A stretch of DNA of 64,000 nt from Lacisediminihabitans sp046156175 (GCF_046156175.1 NZ_JAYLVL010000001.1:186001-250000); one strand, 5' to 3'. Positions 30,034-42,595 are shown, counted from the stretch's first letter. Numbers and translations: made by a program. The notes: a model not told the origin generated them from the letters alone.

Positions 30034-30959
30034 CGCGCCACCGTTCCGGCTCCGGCCGGCCGGCCGCGCCACCAGTCGGCAGCCCTCATCGGCTTCTTCC
30101 CGGCCGGATGCACCGACACCAGCTCGAGCGGGTCGCTCGCGGTGCCCACCAGCACCCGTCCGTCGCGGAGTTCGAGCTGACCGGGGGCAAGGGGCGGCTG
30201 ATCGCGCACGATCGCCGCCTCGAGGACCTTGACGCGCACATCGTCGACCTGGGTGAATGCCCCGGGCTCCGGAGTGACCCCGCGCAGGCGATCGAACACG
30301 GTGGAGGCATGCTCGGCGAAGTCCAGCCGGGCGTCGGCGAGCTCGAGTTTAGGCGCGAGAGTCACGTCTCCGCGCTGGGGCTCGGCCCGCGCGATGCCGT
30401 CTGCGATCGCATCAACCACCCGCACCAGCAGCTCCGCGCCGCTCACCGCCAGCGAGTCGAGCAGGTGCCCGGCTGTCTCGTGGGCGCCTATCGCCTGGGT
30501 GAATTGGCCGAACACGTCACCGGCATCGAGTTCGGGCACCAGCTGAAAGACGGAGGCGCCGGTCATCTCATCTCCGGCGATGATCGCCCGTTGCACCGGC
30601 GCCGCTCCGCGCCACCGCGGCAGCAGCGAGAAGTGCAGGTTGATCCATCCGAGCCGAGGCACGGAGAGCAGCGGCTCGCGAACGAGACCGCCGTAGGCGA
30701 CGATCACTCCGAGGTCGGGTCGCAGCGCAGTGATCTCCGCGGTCGCCGGTCCCGCAAGCCGGTTGGCCCGGATGATCGGCAGACCGAGTTCCCCGGCGGC
30801 AGAGGCGACCGCGGTCGGGGTGAGTTCGCGACGACGCCCCCGGGGCGAGTCATCACGGGTCAGCACGGCGGCGACATCGTGGCGACTCGCCGTGAGGGCC
30901 TGAAGGCTCGGCACAGCGGCCGCCGGGCTTCCGGCGAAGACGATGACCAGATCGGACAT
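30030..30959 (-). CDS. fmt: Methionyl-tRNA formyltransferase
   Basis: A 309-residue enzyme formylating initiator Met-tRNA with 10-formyl-THF. The N-terminal start VIVFAGSPAAAVPSLQAL, the catalytic INLHFSLLPRWRGAAPVQ and GDEMTGASVF are diagnostic, and the C-terminal tRNA-binding domain is complete. ATG at 30959 is 26 bases after priA. It overlaps rsmB, with which it is usually co-transcribed. Confidence 0.97.
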   Translation of the reverse strand: MSDLVIVFAGSPAAAVPSLQALTASRHDVAAVLTRDDSPRGRRRELTPTAVASAAGELGLPIIRANRLAGPATAEITALRPDLGVIVAYGGLVREPLLSVPRLGWINLHFSLLPRWRGAAPVQRAIIAGDEMTGASVFQLVPELDAGDVFGQFTQAIGAHETAGHLLDSLAVSGAELLVRVVDAIADGIARAEPQRGDVTLAPKLELADARLDFAEHASTVFDRLRGVTPEPGAFTQVDDVRVKVLEAAIVRDQPPLAPGQLELRDGRVLVGTASDPLELVSVHPAGKKPMRAADWWRGRPAGAGTVAR

Positions 30960-30985
30960 GGAGGAACTCGTTCGTTGAAGGGTGG

Positions 30986-33007
30986 CTACTCTGAGCTGTC
31001 GAAGGACAGTGCGTCGTCGAAACGCACTCTCAGTGTAGGCAGGGCGACCCTCCCCGTCGCGCCGCCGGCGCGCTTGCGGCGGGACGTCGCCGCCCGGATC
31101 ACCTCCGCGCGGAGTCCAGAGGCGACGGCAGCGCCCTCGCCGTAATCGAATCGCACGATGGCCCGGACACCGCCGTCCGGCGTTTCCACCGGGCCGAGCA
31201 CATCCACCCGGTCGATGTCGTGGATGGCGTCGACCGCGGCCTGCACCGTCTCCGGGGTTCCGGTGACGGTAGCCACCCGAACCGCGGGAGGGAACCGGAG
31301 AGTGCGCCGGTCACCGAGTTCGGACCGGAGGTAGTCCGCACGCCTCCAGGTCGCGAGGGCGGACGCCAGTGCCCCGCCCACACCCACCAGCACCGTCGTC
31401 GCCCCCGGTGCCGCAAGGGCGATCGCGTTCGCCCACCAGCGGAGGCAATCCTCACCGACCCGCAGGCTCTCCCGCGCCACCATCCGCTCGCCATCGAGCA
31501 GCAGGACCGCCCGGTAGCCGCCGGCGGCGATCGGTTCGGCTCCGCGGGTGGCGATGACGAGAGCGGGCTCGGCGTCGACGGAGAGGATCGGTCGGTCCCC
31601 GTCGGCGATGATGATCCGGACGCCGGGAAAGGCGCGGCCGAGATCCTCGGCGGTACGCCCCGTCCCCTGCCCGACCATTCGGAATGCCGTGCCCGCACAG
31701 TTCGCGCAGCTCCAGTCCGTGGCGAGTTTCCCACACCAGGAACACGAGGGGGTGGAGCGAGCCGTCTTGAGGCGCAGCGGGCCCTCGCAGCGCTGGCAAC
31801 GGGCGGTATTGCCGCAGCTCGCACAGGCGAGGCGCGGGGCGTAACCGGGGCGGGCCACTTGCACGAGCACTGGTCCGTGTTCGAGCGCGGCCCGCGCCTC
31901 CCGCCAGGCGGAGGAGGGAATGCGAGCCTGTGCGGCCAGGCGATCCTGGGACTGCTGCTGCGCCGTGGGAAGCACCTTCGGTGGAACCGCACGAACGGCG
32001 GTGAGCTCGTCGAGCCAACCCACCTCGACCAGCCGCTCCACCTCGGTGCTGCGCGCATGGGAGAGGAAGAAGAGCGCGGAGCCCTGTAACTCCTGCCGCA
32101 CCAGGGCGATGTCGCGAGCATGGACGTAGGGACTCAGCGGCTCGTTGTGAAGCGGATCGCCCTCGTCCCAGACGGCCATCAGACCGAGTCTTGCCGCCGG
32201 GGCGTACAGCACCGAACGGTTGCCGACGATGGCGAGCGGCGTGTCACCGAGGCAGGCCAGCAGCGCGCGATAACGATCGGGGTTGGACTGCCGGGCATCC
32301 AGATGCACGATCCGGTCTGCGGGCAGCACCGCCCGCAGTGCGGTCACCAGTTGCTCCTGGTCCCGGTAGTCGGGCACGGCGAGGATCGCGGATCCGCCTG
32401 CCGCCAGCGCCCGCGTGGCGCTGGCGGCCATCGTGGTCGCCCAGTATCCCACCCAGCGCGGTGCCCCGCCTCCGACTGCGGGCACTTCGACCACCCGGGG
32501 CACGGCATCCACCGCGAGGCGTCCGCCCGTGGCGAGCGCGAGATCGATTCGGTCGGTATCGAAGCCCGGCACAGGTAGGGCCACTACGGCACCGGATGGC
32601 TCGGCTTCGGCTTCGGCTTCGGCTTCGAGCAGCCAGGCCTTCTCGACGCGCACCTGCCTCTTCGGCACGGCGAGCCTCACGATGTCGCTTGCGCTCCCCG
32701 CGGCACGGTCGGCGAGGCGGCGGGCGAGCATCCATACCTCCGGCGACAAGACCCTCGCGGTGGAGACCACTGCCTCCAACTCACTCAGCGTGCCGGCGAA
32801 CTCCCCCGCCCCCGTCACCTCCACGATGAATCCGTCGGCGATGCGTCCCATCGAGCGCAGGGGAACCCGCACCCGCACGCCGGGTCGAGCCTCCGCGACC
32901 ATCGCGGCCGGGATGCTGTAGTCGAAGAGCCTGTCGAGTTGCGGCAACGGCGAGTCGATGAGCACCCGCGCGACCCGCGGGGTGTTCACGCCCGGCACCT
33001 CGTCCAC
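30986..33007 (-). CDS. priA: Primosomal protein N' (PriA), actinobacterial form
   Basis: A 673-residue replication-restart protein. The N-terminal 3'-DNA-binding domain (PRVARVLIDSPLPQLDRLFDY) and the zinc module with eight cysteines (CASCGNTARCQRC, then PSCSWCGK and SCANCAG) are intact. Where other bacteria have the Walker A motif GxTGSGKTEVY, this protein reads ALAAGGSAILAVPDYRDQE, and DEAH is replaced by VWDEGD. Such PriA proteins, thought to lack helicase activity, are known in actinobacteria. The start is uncertain: GTG at 33007 begins 21 bases after metK; GTG codons just downstream are alternatives. A short Glu-Ala run is encoded at 32602-32625. Confidence 0.88.
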   Translation of the reverse strand: MDEVPGVNTPRVARVLIDSPLPQLDRLFDYSIPAAMVAEARPGVRVRVPLRSMGRIADGFIVEVTGAGEFAGTLSELEAVVSTARVLSPEVWMLARRLADRAAGSASDIVRLAVPKRQVRVEKAWLLEAEAEAEAEPSGAVVALPVPGFDTDRIDLALATGGRLAVDAVPRVVEVPAVGGGAPRWVGYWATTMAASATRALAAGGSAILAVPDYRDQEQLVTALRAVLPADRIVHLDARQSNPDRYRALLACLGDTPLAIVGNRSVLYAPAARLGLMAVWDEGDPLHNEPLSPYVHARDIALVRQELQGSALFFLSHARSTEVERLVEVGWLDELTAVRAVPPKVLPTAQQQSQDRLAAQARIPSSAWREARAALEHGPVLVQVARPGYAPRLACASCGNTARCQRCEGPLRLKTARSTPSCSWCGKLATDWSCANCAGTAFRMVGQGTGRTAEDLGRAFPGVRIIIADGDRPILSVDAEPALVIATRGAEPIAAGGYRAVLLLDGERMVARESLRVGEDCLRWWANAIALAAPGATTVLVGVGGALASALATWRRADYLRSELGDRRTLRFPPAVRVATVTGTPETVQAAVDAIHDIDRVDVLGPVETPDGGVRAIVRFDYGEGAAVASGLRAEVIRAATSRRKRAGGATGRVALPTLRVRFDDALSFDSSE
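32602..32625. repeat. Four tandem CGGCTT hexamers inside priA
   Basis: Four exact copies of CGGCTT run head to tail. On the coding strand they give alternating Glu and Ala in the linker after the DNA-binding domain. The unit is two codons, so copy-number changes keep the frame. Confidence 0.8.
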
Positions 33008-33027
33008 GGCGAGGACGGTGCCCGCTT

Positions 33028-34236
33028 CTACAGGCCGGCCAGGCTGCGCAGAGCGTCGACCCGGTCCAGCTTCTCCCACGTGAATTCGGGCAGTTCGCGC
33101 CCGAAATGGCCGTAGGTCGAGGTGGCGGCGTAGATGGGGCGGAGCAGGTCGAGATCCCGGATGATCGCGGCCGGCCGCAGGTCGAAGACCTGGCGGATCG
33201 CCTCGATGATCGTTGCCTCGTCGACATGGGCGGTGCCGAAGGATTCGACGTACAGTCCCACCGGCGCGGCCTTGCCGATGGCGTAGGCGACCTGCACCTC
33301 GAGGCGGTCGGCGAGACCAGCGGCGACGACGTTCTTCGCCACCCACCGCATGGCGTAAGCCGCCGAGCGGTCGACCTTCGAGGGGTCCTTACCGCTGAAG
33401 GCGCCCCCGCCGTGCCTGCTCGCTCCCCCGTACGTGTCCACGATGATCTTGCGCCCGGTGAGTCCGGCGTCGCCCTGCGGCCCCCCGATCTCGAACCGAC
33501 CGGTGGGATTGATCAGCACGCGAGCGTCCAGGCTGTCGAGTCCTGCCCGCTCGAGTACCGGTCGGATGACGAGCTCCTCGATCTCCGCACGCAACATCTC
33601 GGTGCTGACCTTGGGCGAATGCTGTGTGGAGAGCACGACGGTCTCGACGGTGCGCGGAACGATTCCGTCGTACCCGACGGTCACCTGGGTCTTACCGTCC
33701 GGGCGGAGGTAGTCGACCATGCCGGACTTGCGCACCTCGGCGAGACGCTCGGCGAGGCGGTGGGCAAGCCAGATGGGCACGGGCATGAATTCGGGTGTCT
33801 CGGTGGTCGCGTAGCCGAACATGATGCCCTGGTCCCCCGCACCCTGCCGGTCGAGGTCGTCGATGCTCGACTCCTCGCGGCTCTCGAAGGCGTCATCGAC
33901 GCCCTGCGCGATGTCGGGCGACTGGCCACCGATCGACACGGAGACGCCGCAGGACCGACCGTCGAACCAGACATCGGACGAGTTGTAGCCGATGTTCCAG
34001 ATGCGGTCCCGCACGATCGAGGGGATGTCGACGTAGCCGGAGGTGGTGACCTCGCCGGCGACATGCACGAGGCCGGTGGTCACGAGGGTTTCGACCGCGA
34101 CGCGGCTGTTCGGATCCACCGTCAGCAGGGCGTCGAGGATGCTGTCCGAGATCTGGTCGCAGATCTTGTCGGGGTGGCCCTCCGTCACCGATTCGGAGGT
34201 GAACAGGCGGAGTGGCGTTGTGGATGCTGCGCTCAT
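33028..34236 (-). CDS. metK: S-adenosylmethionine synthase
   Basis: A 402-residue enzyme making SAM from methionine and ATP. N-terminal FTSESVTEGHPDKICDQISD, the signature GAGDQGIMFGYA and the P-loop-like GGGAFSGKDPSKVDRSAAY are intact. ATG at 34236 is preceded by GGGAA. The 54-base gap to coaBC is too short for a SAM riboswitch and I see none. The order coaBC-metK-priA matches mycobacteria. Confidence 0.98.
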   Translation of the reverse strand: MSAASTTPLRLFTSESVTEGHPDKICDQISDSILDALLTVDPNSRVAVETLVTTGLVHVAGEVTTSGYVDIPSIVRDRIWNIGYNSSDVWFDGRSCGVSVSIGGQSPDIAQGVDDAFESREESSIDDLDRQGAGDQGIMFGYATTETPEFMPVPIWLAHRLAERLAEVRKSGMVDYLRPDGKTQVTVGYDGIVPRTVETVVLSTQHSPKVSTEMLRAEIEELVIRPVLERAGLDSLDARVLINPTGRFEIGGPQGDAGLTGRKIIVDTYGGASRHGGGAFSGKDPSKVDRSAAYAMRWVAKNVVAAGLADRLEVQVAYAIGKAAPVGLYVESFGTAHVDEATIIEAIRQVFDLRPAAIIRDLDLLRPIYAATSTYGHFGRELPEFTWEKLDRVDALRSLAGL

Positions 34237-34290
34237 GGTGTTCCCAGCGTGGAGGTCGTTCGGGGGGCGAGTGACGGCCTCGGGCCGAGA

Positions 34291-35481
34291 TCAGGCGAAG
34301 CGCGCGACGACGGCATCGAGGATGCGATCGGCCACCGTCTGCTTGCTCCCGGAGGCCTCCATCACTATATCTCCGCGCCTGTCGAGAACGACGACGGTAT
34401 TGCCGTCTGTGCCGAAACCCTCAGTCCAGCCGACCCTGTTGAGGACGAGAAGGTCGCTGCCCTTCCTCGCGATCTTCGCCCGGCCGAGCGCGAGCAGCGC
34501 TTCCCGGTCCTGCTCCGTCTCCGCCGCGAAACCGACGATGATCTGCCCGGGAGCCCGGGTCTCGGCCAACCCCGCGAGAATGTCGGGATTCTTCACCAGT
34601 TCGAGAGTGAGCCGGTCACCGGCGATCTCTTTCTTGATCTTCGCCTCGGCCACGGATTCGGGACGATAGTCCGCCACCGCCGCAGCCATGATCACCACAT
34701 CGACGTCGGGGGCGGCAGCCTGCACCGCGGCCGCGAGCTCCAGCGTCGAACCGACGTGCACCACCCGCATGGACGCGGGCGTCTGCACCTCGAGGTTCGC
34801 TCCGACGAGAGTCACTTCCGCACCGCGCGCAACTGCGGCGAGGGCGAGGGCGAGTCCCTGCTTCCCGCTCGACCGGTTACCGAGGTAGCGCACCGGGTCG
34901 AGCGCCTCCCGGGTTCCTCCCGCGGAGACGAGGATGCGCCGGCCCACGAGATCCTTCGGCTCCAGCACGGCGAGGGCCGCCCGCACGATCTCGTCGGGCT
35001 CCTCGAGACGACCGGGCCCGGAGTCGGCGCCGGTGAGTTGACCGACGGCGGGCCCGACGACGGTCACGCCCCGCGAGCGGAGCACGCCGATGTTGTGCAC
35101 GGTCGCCGGATGCTGCCACATCTCGGTGTGCATCGCCGGAGCGATGACCACGGGCGCGCGACTCGCGAGCACAGTGTTACCGAGCAGGTCGTCGGCGAGA
35201 CCCGTGGCGAGTTTCGCGATGGTGTTGGCGGTCGCCGGGGCGATCACGATGAGGTCGGCGGCCTGTCCGATCGCCACGTGCCGAACCTCGGCCACACCCT
35301 CGTAGAGGTCGGTGTGCACGATGTTCCGGCTGATGGCCTCGAGCGTCGGCTTTCCGACGAAGCGCAGTGCCGCATCGGTTGCGACGACGTGCACATCGTG
35401 ACCCGCGAGAACCAGCCCACGGATGACGTTCACCGCTTTATAGGCGGCAATGCCACCGGTGACACCGACGACGATATTCAC
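34291..35481 (-). CDS. coaBC: Bifunctional CoaBC (phosphopantothenoylcysteine synthetase/decarboxylase)
   Basis: A 396-residue fusion for two steps of coenzyme A synthesis. The N-terminal CoaC flavoprotein part (1-180) has VGVTGGIAAYKAVNVIRG, the PATANTIAKLATGLADDLL helix and PAMHTEMW with the catalytic histidine-region motif. The C-terminal CoaB part (from about 190) begins ILVSAGGTREALDPVRYLGN and includes KNPDILAGLAETR. GTG at 35481 follows rpoZ by 47 bases. Both domains look functional. Confidence 0.97.
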   Translation of the reverse strand: MNIVVGVTGGIAAYKAVNVIRGLVLAGHDVHVVATDAALRFVGKPTLEAISRNIVHTDLYEGVAEVRHVAIGQAADLIVIAPATANTIAKLATGLADDLLGNTVLASRAPVVIAPAMHTEMWQHPATVHNIGVLRSRGVTVVGPAVGQLTGADSGPGRLEEPDEIVRAALAVLEPKDLVGRRILVSAGGTREALDPVRYLGNRSSGKQGLALALAAVARGAEVTLVGANLEVQTPASMRVVHVGSTLELAAAVQAAAPDVDVVIMAAAVADYRPESVAEAKIKKEIAGDRLTLELVKNPDILAGLAETRAPGQIIVGFAAETEQDREALLALGRAKIARKGSDLLVLNRVGWTEGFGTDGNTVVVLDRRGDIVMEASGSKQTVADRILDAVVARFA

Positions 35482-35528
35482 CTGGCCACCCCTCCGACAG
35501 GTTCGAGCACCAGAAGAGACTGCGGAAG

Positions 35529-35795
35529 TTACTCGACGGGCTCGGCGAGGGCCTTGACGACGAGCTTGTCCTCGTTGATCTCGTGCATCGCGACGGAGAG
35601 CGGCTTGTCGTCGATGGTGGAGTCGACCAGCGGCCCGACGTTGTCGAAGAGGCTGCCTTCGTGAAGGTCGGCGTAGTAGTCGTTGATCTGGCGAGCACGC
35701 TTGGAAGCGAAGATCACCAGTGCATACTTCGAGTCGACCTTCGACAGCAGTTCGTCGATCGGCGGATCGATGATGCCTTTGGCGCGTTCAACCAT
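35529..35795 (-). CDS. rpoZ: RNA polymerase omega subunit
   Basis: An 88-residue omega subunit that helps assemble RNA polymerase by binding the beta' C-terminus. The core IDELLSKVDSKYALVIFASK with RARQINDYY is the conserved fold. It is slightly shorter than the mycobacterial protein. ATG at 35795 overlaps the gmk stop by eight bases. The gmk-rpoZ-coaBC order is conserved and links guanine nucleotide supply with the polymerase subunit implicated in ppGpp response in other bacteria. Confidence 0.96.
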   Translation of the reverse strand: MVERAKGIIDPPIDELLSKVDSKYALVIFASKRARQINDYYADLHEGSLFDNVGPLVDSTIDDKPLSVAMHEINEDKLVVKALAEPVE

Positions 35796-36711
35796 GCGTA
35801 AAACTCCTGTTGTTTTTGGGGATTGCCATCAAGTCTACGACTTCGCGGGCTGCGGCGCTCACTTCGGAGTTGACGACGCGGTGATCGAACTCGTCCTGGG
35901 CGGCCAATTCCACCTTCGCGGTCTCGAGTCGCCGCTGCTGTTCCGCCGAGTCCTCGGTGCCCCGACCGATGAGACGACGCACGAGTTCATCCCAGGTGGG
36001 AGGGAGGAGGAAGACGAGCACCGCCTCTGGCATGACCTCTCGAACGGACCGCGCCCCCTGCAGGTCGATCTCGAGCAGCACGCTCTTTCCCGCGGCGAGG
36101 GCTTCGTCGATCGGCGCCCGGGGGGTTCCGTAGCGGAACGCGTTGTGCACGGTCGCCGTCTCGAGCATCTGGCCGGTGTCGATGAGCCGGTCGAAGTCGG
36201 CATCGCTCACGAAGTAGTAGTTGACACCATGCACCTCGCCCGCGCGCGGCGCGCGCGTGGTCGCGGAGACCGAGAGGTGCACATCCGGGTAGTTCTCCCT
36301 GATGTACGTGGAGACGGTGCCCTTGCCCACGGCTGTCGGTCCGGCGAGAACCACGAGACGAGCGAGATCCGGGCCGTCCCGGTGCTCGCGATGGGCCAGC
36401 CATTCCACGAGTTTGCGGCGCTGGCGCACACCGAGACCGCCGACCCGCTTGGACTCGGCGATGCCGAGCTGGTCCATCGCCTTCGCGGCGCGGGTCGGGC
36501 CGAGAGTTGGGATACTGGTGAGCAGTTCACGCACGCGGAGGCTCGCCTCCGCGGTGGCCGAGGGGTCTGCCCAGGCGGCTTCGACGACATCCACCGCACT
36601 GCGCACCCGGTCGTGGACGGCGAGCTTGACGGATGCCCGGGCGCGGCGGGCGGCGACGGCCGCGTGGGCCGCTGCGACCCGATCGACCTCTGGCGGGGCT
36701 ACGCGCGGCAC
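35788..36711 (-). CDS. gmk: mIHF nucleoid-protein domain fused to guanylate kinase
   Basis: A 307-residue continuous reading frame. Residues about 12-107 match the mycobacterial integration host factor (mIHF): a long basic helix AAVAARRARASVK, then the helix-two-turn-helix VRELLTSIPTLGPTRAAK and the tail KRVGGLGVRQRRKLVEWL. Residues 118-305 are a complete guanylate kinase (GMP plus ATP to GDP) with P-loop GPTAVGKGT (124-132), the GMP-binding SVSATTRAPRAGEVHGVNYY and LLEIDLQGA. In mycobacteria these are two adjacent genes. GTG at 36711, inside the end of pyrF, has a near-perfect GGAGG seven bases upstream, so the whole fusion should be translated from it. No stop or internal ribosome-binding site splits the two parts. 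Confidence 0.92.
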   Translation of the reverse strand: MPRVAPPEVDRVAAAHAAVAARRARASVKLAVHDRVRSAVDVVEAAWADPSATAEASLRVRELLTSIPTLGPTRAAKAMDQLGIAESKRVGGLGVRQRRKLVEWLAHREHRDGPDLARLVVLAGPTAVGKGTVSTYIRENYPDVHLSVSATTRAPRAGEVHGVNYYFVSDADFDRLIDTGQMLETATVHNAFRYGTPRAPIDEALAAGKSVLLEIDLQGARSVREVMPEAVLVFLLPPTWDELVRRLIGRGTEDSAEQQRRLETAKVELAAQDEFDHRVVNSEVSAAAREVVDLMAIPKNNRSFTHG

Positions 36712-37593
36712 TCGAACACCTCCGCGGCCTGCACCCGGATCGCTTCGGCGATGCCATCGGGACCGGCTTCGAGGATGCTGCGGGAGGCGCTCACGATCGT
36801 GACCGGTGCGGCGGCACCGTACAGCCGGGCGAGATCGCCGAACTTCGCACCCTGGTGACCGAAGCCCGGTGCGAGCACCGGGGATGAGGGCACGGCGGCG
36901 ATGGAGTCCAGGTCGAGATCGAACTCGGTGAAGTCGACGGTGGCACCGAGCACGAGGCCGATCGAACCGACCCCTCGCACCGGCGCGTCAACCACGGTCG
37001 TGCCCGTTCCCCCTGAAGAATTCCACTCGCCCACCCCAGTGACGATACTGGACGCGACCGTCTGACCGGCATGGGATCCGGAAGAAATCCGGGCGGTCTG
37101 CAGGGAATGCGCCTCGGGATTGGAGGTCGCGGCGAGCACGAACACTCCCTTTCCGCGCTTCACCGCGAGGGACATCGGGGCCTCGATCGAGCCGAGCCCC
37201 ATGTAGGCGGTCAGGGTGAGGGCATCCACCTCGAGTGGGCTCCCCTCCGAGAACCAGGCCTGGCCGTAGGCCTCGACGCTGGTGCCGAGATCACCGCGTT
37301 TCGCATCCGCGATCACCAGGAGGCCCGCCTCGCGGGCAGATTGGAGAATGCTCTCCAGCGCCGCGAATCCCACCGACCCGTGCCTCTCGAAGAACGCGAC
37401 CTGGGGCTTGATGATGCCAACAGTGCCGGCAGCGGCCTCGACCACGCGCAGTCCGAATCGGCGGAGGCCGGCGGCGTCGTCCCCGAGTCCCCACCGTTCC
37501 AGCAGGTACGGATGCGGATCGATCCCCACGCACAGCTGTCCGTAGCGATCGAAGGCGTCGACCAGCCGGTCGCCGAAGGACGCTGTCGGCAGA

Positions 37594-37601
<8 letters not shown>
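36699..37601 (-). CDS. pyrF: Orotidine 5'-phosphate decarboxylase (type 2)
   Basis: A 300-residue enzyme converting OMP to UMP, the last step of the pathway. It is of the longer type 2 found in actinobacteria: LCVGIDPHPYLLERWGL, the catalytic VIADAKRGDLGTS with its Lys and Asp, and VLAPGFGHQGA. TTG at 37601 gives MSDLPTASFGDRL, which aligns with family starts and overlaps the carB stop by eight bases; the ribosome-binding site is weak. Its 3' end overlaps the gmk start by 13 bases. Confidence 0.94.
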
Positions 37602-40910
<3,309 letters not shown>

Positions 40911-40911
<1 letters not shown>

Positions 40912-42083
40912 TAGTTGCTCTCCGTCTGGTCGGTGGCGGGGCTGGAGGTCTCGTGCAGGTGGTCGACCACGAGATCGCGGAACCGGTCGAAGAGGTAGTT
41001 GGCGTCGTGCGGACCGGCCGCGGCCTCGGGGTGGTATTGCACCGAGAAGGCGGGGATGTCGAGGGCGTTGAGTCCCTCCACCACGTTGTCGTTGAGGTTG
41101 ACGTGACTCACCTCGACCCGTCCGAATCCGGCGGGAGACTCGAAGGCTCCGGTGAGGGGGGCATCGACCGCGAATCCGTGGTTGTGCGAGGTGATCTCCA
41201 CCCGACCGGTGGCACGGTCGACCACCGGTTGATTGATGCCGCGGTGACCGAACGGCAGCTTGTAGGTGCCGAGCCCGAGGGCACGACCGAGCAGCTGGTT
41301 GCCGAAGCAGATGCCGAAGAACGGCAGTCCCTCGCGCAGCACGGCCTGCAGCAGCGCGACATGGCTTTCGGATGCGGCGGGGTCGCCCGGTCCGTTGGAA
41401 TAGAAGACGGCGTTGGGTTCGAGGGCGAGGAGCTCGTCGATCGTCACGTCCTGGGGAAGCACATGCACCTCGAGACCGCGGGCGGAGAGGTATCCCAGCG
41501 TCGCGTTCTTCACTCCGAGGTCGAGCACCGCGACCGATCCGATCCGCTCCCCCTCGGCGGGGATCGTGACCCGCTCGGTCACCGAGACCTGGGCGGAGAG
41601 GTTGAGGCCGGACATCTCGGCTCCCCCGCGCACGATCGCCAGCTGCTCGTCGGGATCGAGGGCGGCATCCGCTCCCGAGAAGATGCCGGAGCGCATGGCT
41701 CCGGAGTCGCGCAGGTGCAGGGTCGCGGCGCGGGTATCGATTCCGCTGATGCCGACGATCCCCTCGGAGACGAGCTGGTCGTCGAGGCTTCCGTCGGCGC
41801 GGTAGTTGGAGACGACGCGGGAGGGGTCCCGGACGGCGAACCCGGCCACCCAGATGCGACGCGATTCCGGATCCTCGTCATTCACCCCGGTGTTGCCGAT
41901 GTGGGGGGCCGTCATGAGCACGATCTGCCCGGCGTAGGAGGGATCGGTGATCGTCTCCTGGTAGCCGGTCATGCCCGTGGCGAAGACCGCTTCGCCCAGG
42001 GTGGTGCCGTGGGCGCCATAGGCGTGCCCGCTATAGCGGGTGCCATCTTCGAGAACGAGTACTGCGGGGTCGAAACGCTTCAC
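40911..42083 (-). CDS. carA: Carbamoyl-phosphate synthase, small subunit
   Basis: A 390-residue glutaminase subunit that feeds ammonia to CarB. The class I amidotransferase triad is visible: cysteine in FFGICFGNQLLGRALG, and His-Glu in VQYHPEAAAGPHD. The N-terminal domain begins VLVLEDGTRYSGHAYG and contains FATGMTGYQETITDPSYAGQ. GTG at 42083 overlaps the upstream PH-domain gene by four bases and its stop abuts carB, so the three are co-translated. Confidence 0.98.
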
Positions 42084-42595
42084 GTGGCGTCGCCTTCCAG
42101 GGGAACGGGAGTGGGGAGTAGGGGGGTGACGACGTCGATGAGCGCGGCGGCATCCGCCGGATCGGTGAGTCGGAGGTAGCTGTCAACCGGGGTCGCGCCG
42201 AGCGTCCAGGCGAGTCGCACGAGTCCGCCCTTCTCGACGACACGGTCGATCGTGTAGGTGGCGCGGTCGATGCCGCGCAGGGCGGCCCTGGCCATGAAGG
42301 TCTCGGCTGTGCCGGTACGGGAGAGGATGATTCCCGAATCGGTCACCGTCACCGTGGAACGCGCGCGGAATCCGAGGCCAGCGACGGCGACCCGGTTGAG
42401 TTCGTCGTCGGCCATGGTCGTGGCGACGTAGAACGCCTCGGCGGTGAACAGTTCGGTGCCGGGATCGGCGGGAACGGCATCCGGTCGGGGCAGATGGGCT
42501 TGCCGCTTCTGGCGGCCTCGCCACCCGATCACCATGCCAGCGAGTGCCAGCACGATGACGGCGATCACGATAGCCGTGGAGGTCGTCCTATCCAT
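42080..42595 (-). CDS. Single-pass membrane protein with PH-like domain in pyr operon
   Basis: A 171-residue protein with one N-terminal membrane helix (about 8-24, STAIVIAVIVLALAGMVIGW), a short basic stretch WRGRQKRQ, and a cytoplasmic beta-rich domain (50-170) of the PH-like type. Position between pyrC and carA and its size match mycobacterial Rv1382, a conserved protein of unknown function. ATG at 42595 overlaps pyrC by eight bases. Steady presence inside the actinobacterial pyr operon hints at a role in the pathway or its membrane location; no catalytic residues are seen. Confidence 0.88.
   Translation of the reverse strand: MDRTTSTAIVIAVIVLALAGMVIGWRGRQKRQAHLPRPDAVPADPGTELFTAEAFYVATTMADDELNRVAVAGLGFRARSTVTVTDSGIILSRTGTAETFMARAALRGIDRATYTIDRVVEKGGLVRLAWTLGATPVDSYLRLTDPADAAALIDVVTPLLPTPVPLEGDAT

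Noticed and set aside
34237..34290. SAM riboswitch upstream of metK
   Set aside because: The gap is only 54 bases and shows no SAM-I, SAM-II or SAM-IV core pattern.
35788..36711. Pair of genes mihF and gmk artificially joined by a sequencing error
   Set aside because: The frame is open throughout, the junction has no homopolymer likely to cause an error, and no start with a ribosome-binding site lies at the gmk domain border. Resequencing would still settle it.
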